From the NCBI GenBank assembly GCA_964643885.1, contig CAZXUI010000016.1, positions 1 to 64,000 on the forward strand: a stretch of 64,000 bases of DNA, given 5' to 3'. The DNA is from CAADGL01 sp964643885. GTDB taxonomy: Bacteria > Planctomycetota > Phycisphaerae > UBA1845 > Fen-1342. Within the stretch, counting starts at the first letter, position 1, and every line of letters begins with the position of its first letter. Below the pieces are notes generated by a model. It was not told where the DNA came from and ran no database searches. It saw only the letters and a program-made list of their open reading frames with translations. Made by a program: the position numbers and the translations under genes. Positions 11,168-19,350 of the stretch are shown here, piece by piece.

Positions 11168-12844
11168 GTGGCGACCCTCTACGTTCTACAGGGTCCGGAT
11201 AAGGGCCGCACGCTCACGACTCAGGATGATGTGGTCCTGATCGGGCGCGGCAGCGACCAGGTTCCGCTGACTGATCAGACGGTCAGCCGGCGGCATGCGG
11301 AGCTGCGCTGCGACAACGGCGCGTGGGTCCTCACCGATCTGAACAGCGCCAACGGGACGTACGTAAACGGCTCGCGGGTGGCCAAGCCGATCAAGCTCAA
11401 GCATGGCGACCAGATCCGCCTCGGCAGCACGCTGCTGGTTTATTCAGGCGACGAGACGCTGGAGGAGCTGGCGGGCTCGAAGATTCCGCGCGACCTGGTG
11501 ACGCTCGACGCGGGCGATGCGGTGGACGCCTCGATCATCGCCAGCGTCGCCTCGAATGAAGACAGCGTGGTGATGGCGGCGCCGGACACGGCCTACGCCG
11601 TCAAGAGCTGGAAGGCGATGCGGGAGCTGACCGACGTGATCGGCAGCCTGGTCTCGCCCGAGCAGCTCCTGCCGCGGGTGATGGACATCGTCTTCGAGGA
11701 GGTGGACGCCGACCGCGGCGTGATCTTCATCCGCGACGACGAGACGGGGGAGCTGATCCCCGAAGTGGTGCGTTTCCGGACGCGCAAGACGCGTGCGGAC
11801 GCGAACCGCTCGGCGATCAGCGCCTCGCGCTCGATCATGAACCACGTGATCAACTCGCGCGAGGGCGTGCTCTGGTCGAGCGCGACGGGCGACCGGCGCT
11901 TCGAATCGAACAAGAGCGTGCAGGACCTGGGGCTGCGCTCGGTCATCTGCACGCCGATCCTGGCCCGCGAGAAGATCCTGGGCGTGATCTATCTGGACTG
12001 CCCGATCACGCGGCACACGTACAACGAGCACGAGCTGCGGCTGATCACGGCCATCGGCTACCAGACGGGGCTGGCGATCGAGAACGCGCGGCTGGTGCAG
12101 GCGCATCTGGAGCGCGAGCGCCTGGCGGCCGCGGGCGAGACGGTCGCGTATCTTTCGCACGCGATCAAGAACATTCTTCAGGGAATGCGCAGCGGGGCGG
12201 ACGTGCTGGAGCGCGGGCTCAATAAGCGCGACTTCGCGGTGACCGGGCAGGGCTGGCGCATCCTCGGCCGCAACATGGACCGCTGCTACAACCTGATGCT
12301 CAACATGCTGGCGTTCAGCAAGCAGCGTGAGCCGCAGGTGGACCTGCTTCAGATCAACAAGATCGCCTCGGACGTGGTCGAGCTGATGCAGGGGGTGGCG
12401 GACGAGGAGCGGGTCGTTCTGCTGACGGACCTGGACGAGCACGCGCCGCCGATTCCGCTCGACTATGACGGGATGTACCAGGTGCTGCTGAACCTGGTGA
12501 CCAATGCGCTCGATGCGGTGCCGCGCGGGAGCGGCGTGATCACGGTGCGGACGCGCTATGACCCGATCGAACGTCGCGTGGTCGTCTCCGTGGTCGACAA
12601 CGGGCCGGGCGTGCCGGAGGCGGAGCGGGCGCGGGTTTTCGAGCCGTTCTTTTCGACCAAGGGGCATGGCGGGACGGGGCTGGGGCTGGCCGTGGCCCGC
12701 AAGATCGTCCACGAGCTCGGGGGAATGATCGAGCTGACCAGCCCGCCGGAGGGAGGGGCGGAGTTCGTGATCACGCTGCTGACGGCCGAGGCGCGGCGCA
12801 AGAGTCCGGGCGAGACGCACGGGCCGGCGGGGCGGACGGCGTAG
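11168..12844 (+). CDS. FHA-GAF sensor histidine kinase
   Basis: A 558-residue cytoplasmic signalling protein with no membrane segment. An FHA phosphothreonine-binding domain fills about residues 1-95 (IGRGSDQVPLTD, SRRHAEL, NSANGTYVNG). A GAF domain follows at about 140-310 (DADRGVIFIRDDETGELIPE). Next is an H-box with the likely phospho-acceptor His331 in YLSHAIKNILQGM, then a HATPase_c domain with N-box NLVTNALDAV, G1 DNGPGV and G2 GGTGLGLAVARK. The FHA domain suggests input from Ser/Thr phosphorylation, which is inference. No response regulator is adjacent. The start codon is GTG; no strong ribosome site is visible. mfd follows 87 bp downstream on the same strand. Confidence 0.9.
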   Translation: MATLYVLQGPDKGRTLTTQDDVVLIGRGSDQVPLTDQTVSRRHAELRCDNGAWVLTDLNSANGTYVNGSRVAKPIKLKHGDQIRLGSTLLVYSGDETLEELAGSKIPRDLVTLDAGDAVDASIIASVASNEDSVVMAAPDTAYAVKSWKAMRELTDVIGSLVSPEQLLPRVMDIVFEEVDADRGVIFIRDDETGELIPEVVRFRTRKTRADANRSAISASRSIMNHVINSREGVLWSSATGDRRFESNKSVQDLGLRSVICTPILAREKILGVIYLDCPITRHTYNEHELRLITAIGYQTGLAIENARLVQAHLERERLAAAGETVAYLSHAIKNILQGMRSGADVLERGLNKRDFAVTGQGWRILGRNMDRCYNLMLNMLAFSKQREPQVDLLQINKIASDVVELMQGVADEERVVLLTDLDEHAPPIPLDYDGMYQVLLNLVTNALDAVPRGSGVITVRTRYDPIERRVVVSVVDNGPGVPEAERARVFEPFFSTKGHGGTGLGLAVARKIVHELGGMIELTSPPEGGAEFVITLLTAEARRKSPGETHGPAGRTA

Positions 12845-12927
12845 CGGGCTCGGGGCGGGGTTCGGTTCGGGCGGCCGTAGCGAGACCGCCGGCATTTCTT
12901 CCGACCCTTGATCTGCCAAGTCGACGA

Positions 12928-12933
12928 TAGAAT
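12928..12933 (+). promoter_or_regulatory. -10-like hexamer overlapping the mfd start region
   Basis: TAGAAT ends 7 nt before an in-frame GTG at 12941 and overlaps the ATG at 12932. If it is a real -10 element, transcription would begin about at the GTG and the mRNA would be leaderless. uvrC shows the same geometry. Confidence 0.4.
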
Positions 12934-15900
12934 GCGTGCAGTGGATGCCTTCGATGTCATCCGCGGTGACGCGCGTCTCGATCAGCTCAGCCGGCGGATT
13001 GCCGGGCCTGCACAGGGGCCGGTGATCGCAGATGGGCAGTGGGGGTCCTCTGCGCGCATTCTGGCCGGCCTGGCGACCGAGCGGCTCGGGCGGCCGTTGC
13101 TGTTCGTCACGGCACACACCGACGAGGCGGACGAGGCCCGGGACGACCTGGAGCTGGTGCTCGGGCGGGGGGTGGAGCTGCTGCCGCCGCTGGAGGGGCT
13201 GCCGGGGGAGCAGGCGGGGGATGATGAGCTGGCGGCCGAGCGGCTGCGGCTGTGCTTGAAGCTGATCGAGGCGGGCGGGACGCCCGCGCTCGCCGAGGCG
13301 GGTGGATTCGAGGCGGGCACAGCGGCCGGCCCCGCTGGTGTTCGGCCGAAAGCGGACGCCGAGGCGCCGCTGTGCATCGTGGCGCCGATCCTGGCACTGA
13401 TGCAGCCCGTGCCCAGCCGGCAGGCGATTGCGGAGGCAAGTCTTCACCTCGTCGCTGGGGGGCGACGAGAGCACAGCAGTTGGGAGCCAGTGCCACAGGT
13501 CGCCGGAGAGGTGCCGCAGGTTGCTGGAGCAGCGCCACCCAGCCCGGGCACGCCCGAGCAGATCGTCCAATGGCTGGTCGCCCACGGCTTCAAACGCTGC
13601 GACCAGGTCGAGCTGCCGGGCGATTTCGCCCACCGCGGCGGCATCGTCGACATCTTCGGCCACGCCCACGATAACCCCGTCCGAATCGAGTTCTTCGGCG
13701 ACCAGATCGAGTCCATCCGCCTCTTCGACGCGGGCACGAACCGCTCCGCTCAACGTGTGGACGAAATCCGCATCCCCGCCCCGGCCGTGCTGGGCGGCGG
13801 AAGGTCGCGGCCGGCCGGCCACTCTCAGACGACGAGCTTTCTGTCCCTGCTGCCGGCCGAGACGGTTATCGCGATCCATGAACCGGGCGAGGTGCAGGAG
13901 CTGGGGCGGACGTACTTTCAGCGGCTGGGCGAGCGGGCGGGGGTCATCCCTGCCGAGGCGGTGCTGCGGCGGGCGGCGCAGTTCGCGCAGCTTCATTTGC
14001 GGCGGTTCGCCGGCGGCGAGGAGGGCGTTGTCCACTGCGGCGCCGAGAGCCTGCCGCAGTTCGAGCCGCGGGCGGCCGACGTGGTTCGAGGGCTGGTCGA
14101 GCTGGGAGCACAGGCCGACGTGGTCGTCTTCTGCGAGAACGCGGCCGAGCGGCAGCGCTTCAGCGAGTGGCTGGCCGAGAACCGGGCCGGGCGGGTCAGC
14201 GACCGTGCAGGCGGGGGGGCGGCCGCGGGGGAGGAAGCGCAGCGGCCGGGCGGCGCGGCGGATGAGCTGAGCGGCGCGCAGCTCGCGCGGCTGGAGCGGG
14301 TCCGCGGCGTGGTCGGTCTTCTCAGCCGCGGCTTCGTCTGGAGCGAGGCGGCCGCGGGCGACGAGCGGCCGGCGCGGCGGACGGCGTTCGTGCCGCACCA
14401 CGAGCTGTTCAGCCGCATCAGTCAGCGGCGGACGCTGCGGCGGATGGCGCCGGCCCGGCCGATCGACAGCTTCTTCGACCTGAGTGCCGGCGACCACGTG
14501 GTGCATGCGTTGCACGGCATCGGCCGCTTCCAGGGTCTCAAGACGATCGAGCGGGGCGAGCGGCGCGAGGAGTACATGGCGCTGGAGTTCGCCGACTCTG
14601 CCGTGCTGCACGTGCCGACGAGCCAGGTGCACGTGGTTCAGAAGTACATCGGCGGCTTTCGGGGCAAGCCGGCGCTGAGCAAGCTGGGCGGGCAGGCGTG
14701 GAAGCGGACCAAGCAGCGGGTGGCCGAGTCGGTGACGGACCTGGCGGCGGAGCTGCTGGCGATTCACGCGCAGCGCGAGACGCAGCCGGGCATCGCCTAT
14801 CCGGGCGATACGCGCTGGCAGCGCGAGTTCGAGGAGGCGTTCCCCTATCCGGAGACGGAGGACCAGCTTCGGGCGCTGGCGGAGATCAAGAGCGACATGG
14901 GCCGGCCGCGGCCGATGGACCGGCTGCTGTGCGGCGACGTGGGCTACGGCAAGACGGAGCTGGCGATCCGCTCTGCCTTCAAGGTGGTCGAGTACGGCAA
15001 GCAGGTGGCGGTGCTGGTGCCGACGACGGTGCTGGCCGAGCAGCACTACCACACCTTCCGCGAGCGGATGGCGGAGTATCCGTTCGTGATCGAGATGCTC
15101 TCGCGTTTCCGCACGAAGGGCGAGCAGAGCCGGATCGTCGAGCGGGCCCGCAAGGGGCAGGTCGACGTGCTGATCGGCACGCACCGGCTGCTGTCGGCGG
15201 ACGTGCGCTTCGCGGACCTGGGGCTGGTGATCATCGACGAGGAGCAGCGCTTCGGCGTGGAGGCCAAGGAGAAGCTCAAGCAGCTCCGCTCGACCGTGGA
15301 CGTGCTGACGCTGAGTGCCACGCCGATTCCGCGCACGCTGCACATGTCGATGCTGGGAATCCGCGATATCTCGTCGCTGGCGACGGCGCCGGTGGACCGG
15401 CGGGCGATCGTCACGCAGGTGCGGATGTGGGACGACGTGCTGATCCGCGAGGCGATTCTGCGCGAGCTGAACCGCGACGGGCAGGTCTACTTCGTGCACA
15501 ACTTCGTCCGCGACATCCACACGATCGCCAATCACGTCCGCAGCCTCGTGCCCGAGGCGCGGATCGTGGTCGGGCACGGGCAGATGGGCTCGGGCGAGCT
15601 GGAGCAGGTGATGCTGGCGTTCGTGCGGCGCGAGGCGGACATTCTCGTCTCGACCAGCATCATCGAATCGGGCCTGGATATTCCGAGCGCCAACACGATC
15701 TTCATCAACCGGGCCGAACGCTTCGGGCTGGCCGAGCTGCACCAGCTTCGCGGGCGGGTGGGGCGCAGCAAGCACCGGGCCTACTGCTACCTGATGCTCT
15801 CGCCGCGGCATCCGCTGACGGACATCGCGGCCCGGCGGCTGAAGGCGATCGAGCACTACAGCCAGCTCGGGGCGGGCTTCCAGATCGCGATGCGCGACCT

Positions 15901-16525
15901 GGAGATTCGCGGGGCGGGCAACATCCTGGGGGCCGAGCAGTCGGGCAATATCGAGGCGGTCGGCTACGAGATGTATTGCGAGCTGCTCGAGCAGGCCAAG
16001 CGGCGGCTGCGCAACGAGCCGGCCGAGGCGTGGCGGCAGGTGAACCTGGAGCTGGGCGTTCCTGCGGTGATCCCGCGGAGCTACATCCGCGCGGAGCGGC
16101 AGCGGATGGAGGTCTACAAGCGCTCGGCGTCGTGCCGGTCGCTGGCGGACGTGCAGACGCTGCGGGACGAGCTGCGCGACGTGTACGGCCCGCCGCCGCC
16201 GGAGGCCGAGACGCTGCTGACGCTGGCGGAGATTCGCGTGCTGGCCCAGCCGTGGGGGATTCGCTCGCTGGTGCTCGTGCCGCCGGACGTGATCTTCAGC
16301 GTCGATGATCTGCGGCGGGTCGAGCCGCTGCTTTCGAGCGGGCCGGGCTCGCCCCGCGTGCCGGATGCGCACACGATCCACTGGCGGCTGCCCAAACACC
16401 TGCTGGAGCCGGAGCGCTTGCTGGCCGTGCTGCGGGCGCAGCTTGCCGCCGGCGCGGGCGAGGCGGCCGGGGCAGCCGGGGTGGCGGATCGTGCGGGTGT
16501 GGCGGTGCCGGCCGGGCGGGGTTGA
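12932..16525 (+). CDS. mfd: Transcription-repair coupling factor Mfd
   Basis: Mfd displaces RNA polymerase stalled at lesions and recruits UvrA. The N-terminal UvrB-like module includes GDFAHRGGIVDIFGH. A RNA-polymerase-interacting CarD-like domain follows (FFDLSAGDHVVHALHGIGRF, about residue 510). The translocase motor has Walker A CGDVGYGKTE near residue 668, VLVPTTVLAEQHY, the DEEQ box in VIIDEEQRFGV, LSATPIPRTLHMSM, and the C-terminal TRCF domain. The length of about 1197 residues is normal. A Pro/Val/Ala-rich insert with an internal 21-bp duplication sits near residues 170-205. ATG 12932 and GTG 12941 are both possible starts; a -10-like TAGAAT overlaps the ATG, which favours the GTG. 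There is no Shine-Dalgarno. Confidence 0.95.
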   Translation: MRAVDAFDVIRGDARLDQLSRRIAGPAQGPVIADGQWGSSARILAGLATERLGRPLLFVTAHTDEADEARDDLELVLGRGVELLPPLEGLPGEQAGDDELAAERLRLCLKLIEAGGTPALAEAGGFEAGTAAGPAGVRPKADAEAPLCIVAPILALMQPVPSRQAIAEASLHLVAGGRREHSSWEPVPQVAGEVPQVAGAAPPSPGTPEQIVQWLVAHGFKRCDQVELPGDFAHRGGIVDIFGHAHDNPVRIEFFGDQIESIRLFDAGTNRSAQRVDEIRIPAPAVLGGGRSRPAGHSQTTSFLSLLPAETVIAIHEPGEVQELGRTYFQRLGERAGVIPAEAVLRRAAQFAQLHLRRFAGGEEGVVHCGAESLPQFEPRAADVVRGLVELGAQADVVVFCENAAERQRFSEWLAENRAGRVSDRAGGGAAAGEEAQRPGGAADELSGAQLARLERVRGVVGLLSRGFVWSEAAAGDERPARRTAFVPHHELFSRISQRRTLRRMAPARPIDSFFDLSAGDHVVHALHGIGRFQGLKTIERGERREEYMALEFADSAVLHVPTSQVHVVQKYIGGFRGKPALSKLGGQAWKRTKQRVAESVTDLAAELLAIHAQRETQPGIAYPGDTRWQREFEEAFPYPETEDQLRALAEIKSDMGRPRPMDRLLCGDVGYGKTELAIRSAFKVVEYGKQVAVLVPTTVLAEQHYHTFRERMAEYPFVIEMLSRFRTKGEQSRIVERARKGQVDVLIGTHRLLSADVRFADLGLVIIDEEQRFGVEAKEKLKQLRSTVDVLTLSATPIPRTLHMSMLGIRDISSLATAPVDRRAIVTQVRMWDDVLIREAILRELNRDGQVYFVHNFVRDIHTIANHVRSLVPEARIVVGHGQMGSGELEQVMLAFVRREADILVSTSIIESGLDIPSANTIFINRAERFGLAELHQLRGRVGRSKHRAYCYLMLSPRHPLTDIAARRLKAIEHYSQLGAGFQIAMRDLEIRGAGNILGAEQSGNIEAVGYEMYCELLEQAKRRLRNEPAEAWRQVNLELGVPAVIPRSYIRAERQRMEVYKRSASCRSLADVQTLRDELRDVYGPPPPEAETLLTLAEIRVLAQPWGIRSLVLVPPDVIFSVDDLRRVEPLLSSGPGSPRVPDAHTIHWRLPKHLLEPERLLAVLRAQLAAGAGEAAGAAGVADRAGVAVPAGRG

Positions 16526-16551
16526 AACGGGGCGGACACCGAACATAAAAT
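16522..16551 (+). promoter_or_regulatory. Promoter of the HYExAFE gene
   Basis: TTGAAA (16522-16527), an 18-bp spacer and TAAAAT (16546-16551). The -35 element overlaps the mfd stop codon. The gene could also be cotranscribed with mfd. Confidence 0.45.
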
Positions 16552-16595
16552 GAACTCGCGGACGGGTCATTGGACTGGCAGGCGTGCGGCGCGGG

Positions 16596-17105
16596 ATGCG
16601 GATGAAATCGCACGTTCACTACGAGGCGGCGTTCGAGCAGTTCCTTCAGGCGCGGCAGATTCCGTACGTGGCGGTCGACGAGGGCAAGAAGGCGGCGTTT
16701 CGCGACGCGCGGCTCAAGAGCTTCGATTTCATCGTCTATTCGCAGCAGACGTGCAACTGGCTGGCGGATGTCAAGGGGAGGCGCTGGGCGCCGCGGCGCC
16801 CGGGGCGGCGGGCGGCATGGCAGAACTGGATCACGCGGGCGGATATCGAGGGTCTGGAGCAGTGGCAGGAGGTCTTCGGGTCCGGTTTCCGGGCGATGCT
16901 GGTGTTCGCCTACTGGCTGGATGGGGAGGGCGAGCCGCCGCGGGAAGTCGTGTATTCGTTTCGAGGCGAGCGTTACGTCTTCGCGGGGATTCCGCTGGAC
17001 GAGTACAAGCTGCATGCGCGGCTGCGCTCGCCGAAGTGGGACACGGTGAACGTGCCGGCGGCGGAATTCGCGCGGCACGTCCGGCCGATCGCGGACTGGC
17101 TGTGA
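16596..17105 (+). CDS. HYExAFE-family protein with PD-(D/E)XK-nuclease-like motifs
   Basis: The protein opens with the family signature HYEAAFE (His8 to Glu14). This family is known from Planctomycetota and has no assigned function. Reading further, KSFDFIVY with Asp44 is followed by WLADVKGRR with Asp58-Val-Lys60. A helix glutamate, then a strand aspartate, then D-x-K is the order of catalytic residues in PD-(D/E)XK nucleases, so a nuclease-like fold is my inference. It is 169 residues, soluble, and rich in Trp and Arg. It follows mfd by 70 bp, which would fit a DNA-maintenance role. The start is uncertain between GTG 16584, ATG 16596 and ATG 16602, and there is no clear ribosome site. Confidence 0.8.
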   Translation: MRMKSHVHYEAAFEQFLQARQIPYVAVDEGKKAAFRDARLKSFDFIVYSQQTCNWLADVKGRRWAPRRPGRRAAWQNWITRADIEGLEQWQEVFGSGFRAMLVFAYWLDGEGEPPREVVYSFRGERYVFAGIPLDEYKLHARLRSPKWDTVNVPAAEFARHVRPIADWL

Positions 17106-17110
17106 TGGGC

Positions 17111-17170
17111 GGTGCGGGCGTATTGGGGGTGGTGCGGGCATGTTGGGCGTGGTGCGGGCGTCCCGCCCGT
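17111..17170. repeat. 20-bp tandem repeat ending in a palindrome
   Basis: Three 20-bp units, each starting GGTGCGGGC, run from 17111, 17131 and 17151. The last contains CGGGCG-TCC-CGCCCG. The repeat lies at the convergent 3' ends of the HYExAFE gene and the GNAT gene. Confidence 0.7.
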
Positions 17171-17173
17171 TCT

Positions 17174-17436
17174 CTGCTCCGAGCCGCGACCACCTGTTTG
17201 CAGCCAGCCGCGGCCGTGAGAAAGCGGGCCGGGGGTGCAGCGCTTCCCGCGCAAGCGTCGGATGATATCCACCTATAACAATCGCCCGCCGCCTGCTCCG
17301 AGCCGCGCCCACGCGCCTCAGCGCGTCCAACTGAAAACAGCGGATCAGCGCATGTGATAGGTGTATGTACGCTGGCGCTTGCGCGGGGAACAGTTTCGCC
17401 CCAGCCCGCTCCCTTACGGTCGCGGCTCCGATCATG
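17174..17436. repeat. Two inverted copies of a dispersed intergenic element
   Basis: The copy at about 17373-17436 contains TGGCGCTTGCGCGGG, AGCCCGCTCCC and ACGGTCGCGGCTC, ending GATCATG. It matches 57876-57939 in sequence and order. A more divergent copy in the opposite orientation spans about 17174-17272, and both copies here include a GATAGGTG/CACCTAT-type flank. A fragment is also visible near 28500-28540. No gene is seen in this 377-bp space. Confidence 0.6.
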
Positions 17437-17482
17437 CCTGGCGCGGCTCCGGGCGCTGCAAACGCACCCGCAGCCGCGTCCG

Positions 17483-18082
17483 CTATCCGCCTTTCAGCAG
17501 CGCCTCACCCGTGGCCAGCCACTCGTCGAATCCCGGCTCGCCGAGCAGCTCAGGCAGCGGCCGCGGCTCCGCCGGCTCGTCGCGGAGCGGACTCAAGTCG
17601 CGCTGCCACCAGCCCACGTCGTGCCACGCGCCGAACTTGAAGCCGATCCGGCGGAAAACGCCGATCGGCGCGAAGCCCAGCGACTGGTGCAGCCGGACGC
17701 TCGCCTCGTTGGGCAGCGTGATGCCCGCGAAAGCCTGATGGAAACCCTGCCTCGCCAGCAGCTCGAACAGCGACGTGTACAGCGCCCGGCCGACACCGCG
17801 GCGGCGGGCCCGCGTGGCGACGTAGGCCGAGACCTCGACCGACCAGCGGTAGGCCGGCCGCTCGCGGTGGCGCGTGGCGTAGACATATCCCAGCAATTCA
17901 CCGCCCGCCTCGCAGACCAGCCAGGGATAGTGCTCCAGCGTGCTGGTGATGCGGCGGCGCATCTCCTGCTCGTCCGGCGCGACCAGCTCGAAGGACGTGG
18001 GCGTCTGCTCGACGACGGGAGCATAGATGGCCGCGACGGCCGCGGCGTCGGAAGGCTGGGCGAGGCGGATGCGCGCGCTCAT
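17483..18082 (-). CDS. GNAT N-acetyltransferase, phosphinothricin-acetyltransferase-like
   Basis: A 199-residue acetyl-CoA-dependent N-acyltransferase. It has the family N-terminus IRLAQPSDAAAVAAIYAPVV, the acetyl-CoA loop RRRGVGRALY (near residue 95), and the C-terminal NEASVRLHQSLGFAPIGVFR with GFKFGAWHDVGWWQRDL, typical of the PAT/YncA/MnaT group. These act on methionine derivatives or glufosinate-like amines; the true substrate here is unknown. The ATG lies 6 nt after a GATAAT hexamer and there is no Shine-Dalgarno, suggesting a leaderless mRNA. It lies 32 bp downstream of the last gene of the LPP20-like operon and could be read through from it. Confidence 0.88.
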   Translation of the reverse strand: MSARIRLAQPSDAAAVAAIYAPVVEQTPTSFELVAPDEQEMRRRITSTLEHYPWLVCEAGGELLGYVYATRHRERPAYRWSVEVSAYVATRARRRGVGRALYTSLFELLARQGFHQAFAGITLPNEASVRLHQSLGFAPIGVFRRIGFKFGAWHDVGWWQRDLSPLRDEPAEPRPLPELLGEPGFDEWLATGEALLKGG

Positions 18083-18088
18083 GCGCGG

Positions 18089-18094
18089 ATTATC
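18089..18094 (-). promoter_or_regulatory. -10-like hexamer next to the GNAT start
   Basis: GATAAT on the minus strand ends 6 nt before the ATG at 18082. It is part of a repeated pattern of start-proximal -10 elements in this window. Confidence 0.4.
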
Positions 18095-18114
18095 CGCCGC
18101 GGGCGAGCCGGCCG

Positions 18115-19350
18115 CTACTTGCTCAGCCCGCGGGCCTGAATGCGGTTGAGCTTGAGGTCAACGACCTCGAGCAGCTCGGCCAGCGGCGGCTGGATCAGCA
18201 GCTCGGCCAGCGTCTCGGCCGACATCTGCGCCTGGATGCGATAGTGGCCGATGCCCTTGGTGAACTCGCCGTCGACCGAGCGGATGCGCCTGGGGTCCAG
18301 CTCGCGCAGGGCGTTGCGGATGCGCACGTAGCCGCGGAAGTCCAGGTCGGCGACCTCCAGCTCGATCTGGCCCGAAAAGGAAATCTGCGTGGCCCACTGC
18401 TGCATCACCGACTCGTAGAGCCGGCGGGCCAGCGGCGGCGGCGAGCCGGGCGCCGGCCGCTCCGGAAACGTCGCCTGCACGAGGGCGCTGCGGGCCGCCT
18501 GCGGGCTGAACTCCTTGCGCGAGCGGACGCCGGCCCGCGTGCTGGGCAGCGATTCGCTGGCCAGCAGCTTGCCCGTGTCGGCGTAGTAGATCTTGGCCTG
18601 CACGTCGCAGTTGTACATCGCCACCGGCACGCCGTAGAGCTCTTCGATGCCGGCGCGGTTCGCGTTGGCCGTTCCGCGAATGAAGATGTGCGCGCCGGCC
18701 GTCTTGGCCAGGGCGGCCAGCTTGGCCGCGTCCTGCTCCAGCTCGGCACTCTCGCGCTCGCGCTTGCGGATCTCCTCGACCGCGCGGCGCTCGACCAGGT
18801 CGAAGCCGCTCTGGACGAACATCTGCTCCACCCGGGCGGCGACGACCGAGTCTTCCTGCTTCTGCCCGTCGATCGACTCGTCGATCCAGACCATGATCTT
18901 CGGCCGGCCGATCTGGTCGAGCACGTTCTGCACTTCGCCCCACGCTGCGGCGACGGCGTCCGGCCGCACAGTGGCCTCGATCTCGACGACGAAGACGCCG
19001 CCCGCGCCGGTATCCTCCTTGAGGATGCGGTAGTCGCTGACGATGCCGGCCGCGCGGCTGTAGATCGTGTCGCGCACCAGGACGAAGCTCTCAGCCTGCG
19101 AATAGGAGGCGATCTGCGTGCCGGCGCCCTGTTCGAGGGCCTTGCGCAGGGCCTGTTTGAGCGCGTCGTCGCGGTCGTAACCTTCGGCGCTGACGCGGAC
19201 CGTCTTCGGTTCGCTGGCCGGCACGGCCGCGGGCTCCTGCGGCGGCGTCTGCTGGGCGCGGGACGTGCCGGCCGGCGCGACGAGCAATAGCGCGGCCGCG
19301 AGCGCGCCGATCGGGAAGCGGAAAGGCGATCTCGAACGCGTAGGGGTCAT
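18115..19350 (-). CDS. Secreted FlgT/CsgG-like envelope protein
   Basis: A 411-residue exported protein with a signal peptide (hydrophobic ALAAALLLVAPAG, cleavage probably near SRAQQ). Residues 50-125 (VRVSAEGYDRDDALKQALRK... SDYRILKED) follow the pattern of FlgT N-terminal/LPP20-type domains: a strand, then a long helix with repeated Ala/Leu, then strands. A CsgG/TolB-N-like segment follows (IMVWIDESIDGQ, FDLVERRAVEEI, AGAHIFIRGTANAN). Function is unknown; FlgT and CsgG relatives act in outer-membrane assemblies. Its ATG overlaps the preceding stop by 4 bp (ATGA), so it is translationally coupled. It is the last gene of a four-gene operon. Confidence 0.65.
   Translation of the reverse strand: MTPTRSRSPFRFPIGALAAALLLVAPAGTSRAQQTPPQEPAAVPASEPKTVRVSAEGYDRDDALKQALRKALEQGAGTQIASYSQAESFVLVRDTIYSRAAGIVSDYRILKEDTGAGGVFVVEIEATVRPDAVAAAWGEVQNVLDQIGRPKIMVWIDESIDGQKQEDSVVAARVEQMFVQSGFDLVERRAVEEIRKRERESAELEQDAAKLAALAKTAGAHIFIRGTANANRAGIEELYGVPVAMYNCDVQAKIYYADTGKLLASESLPSTRAGVRSRKEFSPQAARSALVQATFPERPAPGSPPPLARRLYESVMQQWATQISFSGQIELEVADLDFRGYVRIRNALRELDPRRIRSVDGEFTKGIGHYRIQAQMSAETLAELLIQPPLAELLEVVDLKLNRIQARGLSK

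Noticed and set aside
11444..16570. Very long open frame on the minus strand opposite the histidine kinase and mfd
   Set aside because: It is antisense to two clear genes, is rich in Arg/His/Pro from high-GC codon shadowing, and has no domain motif.
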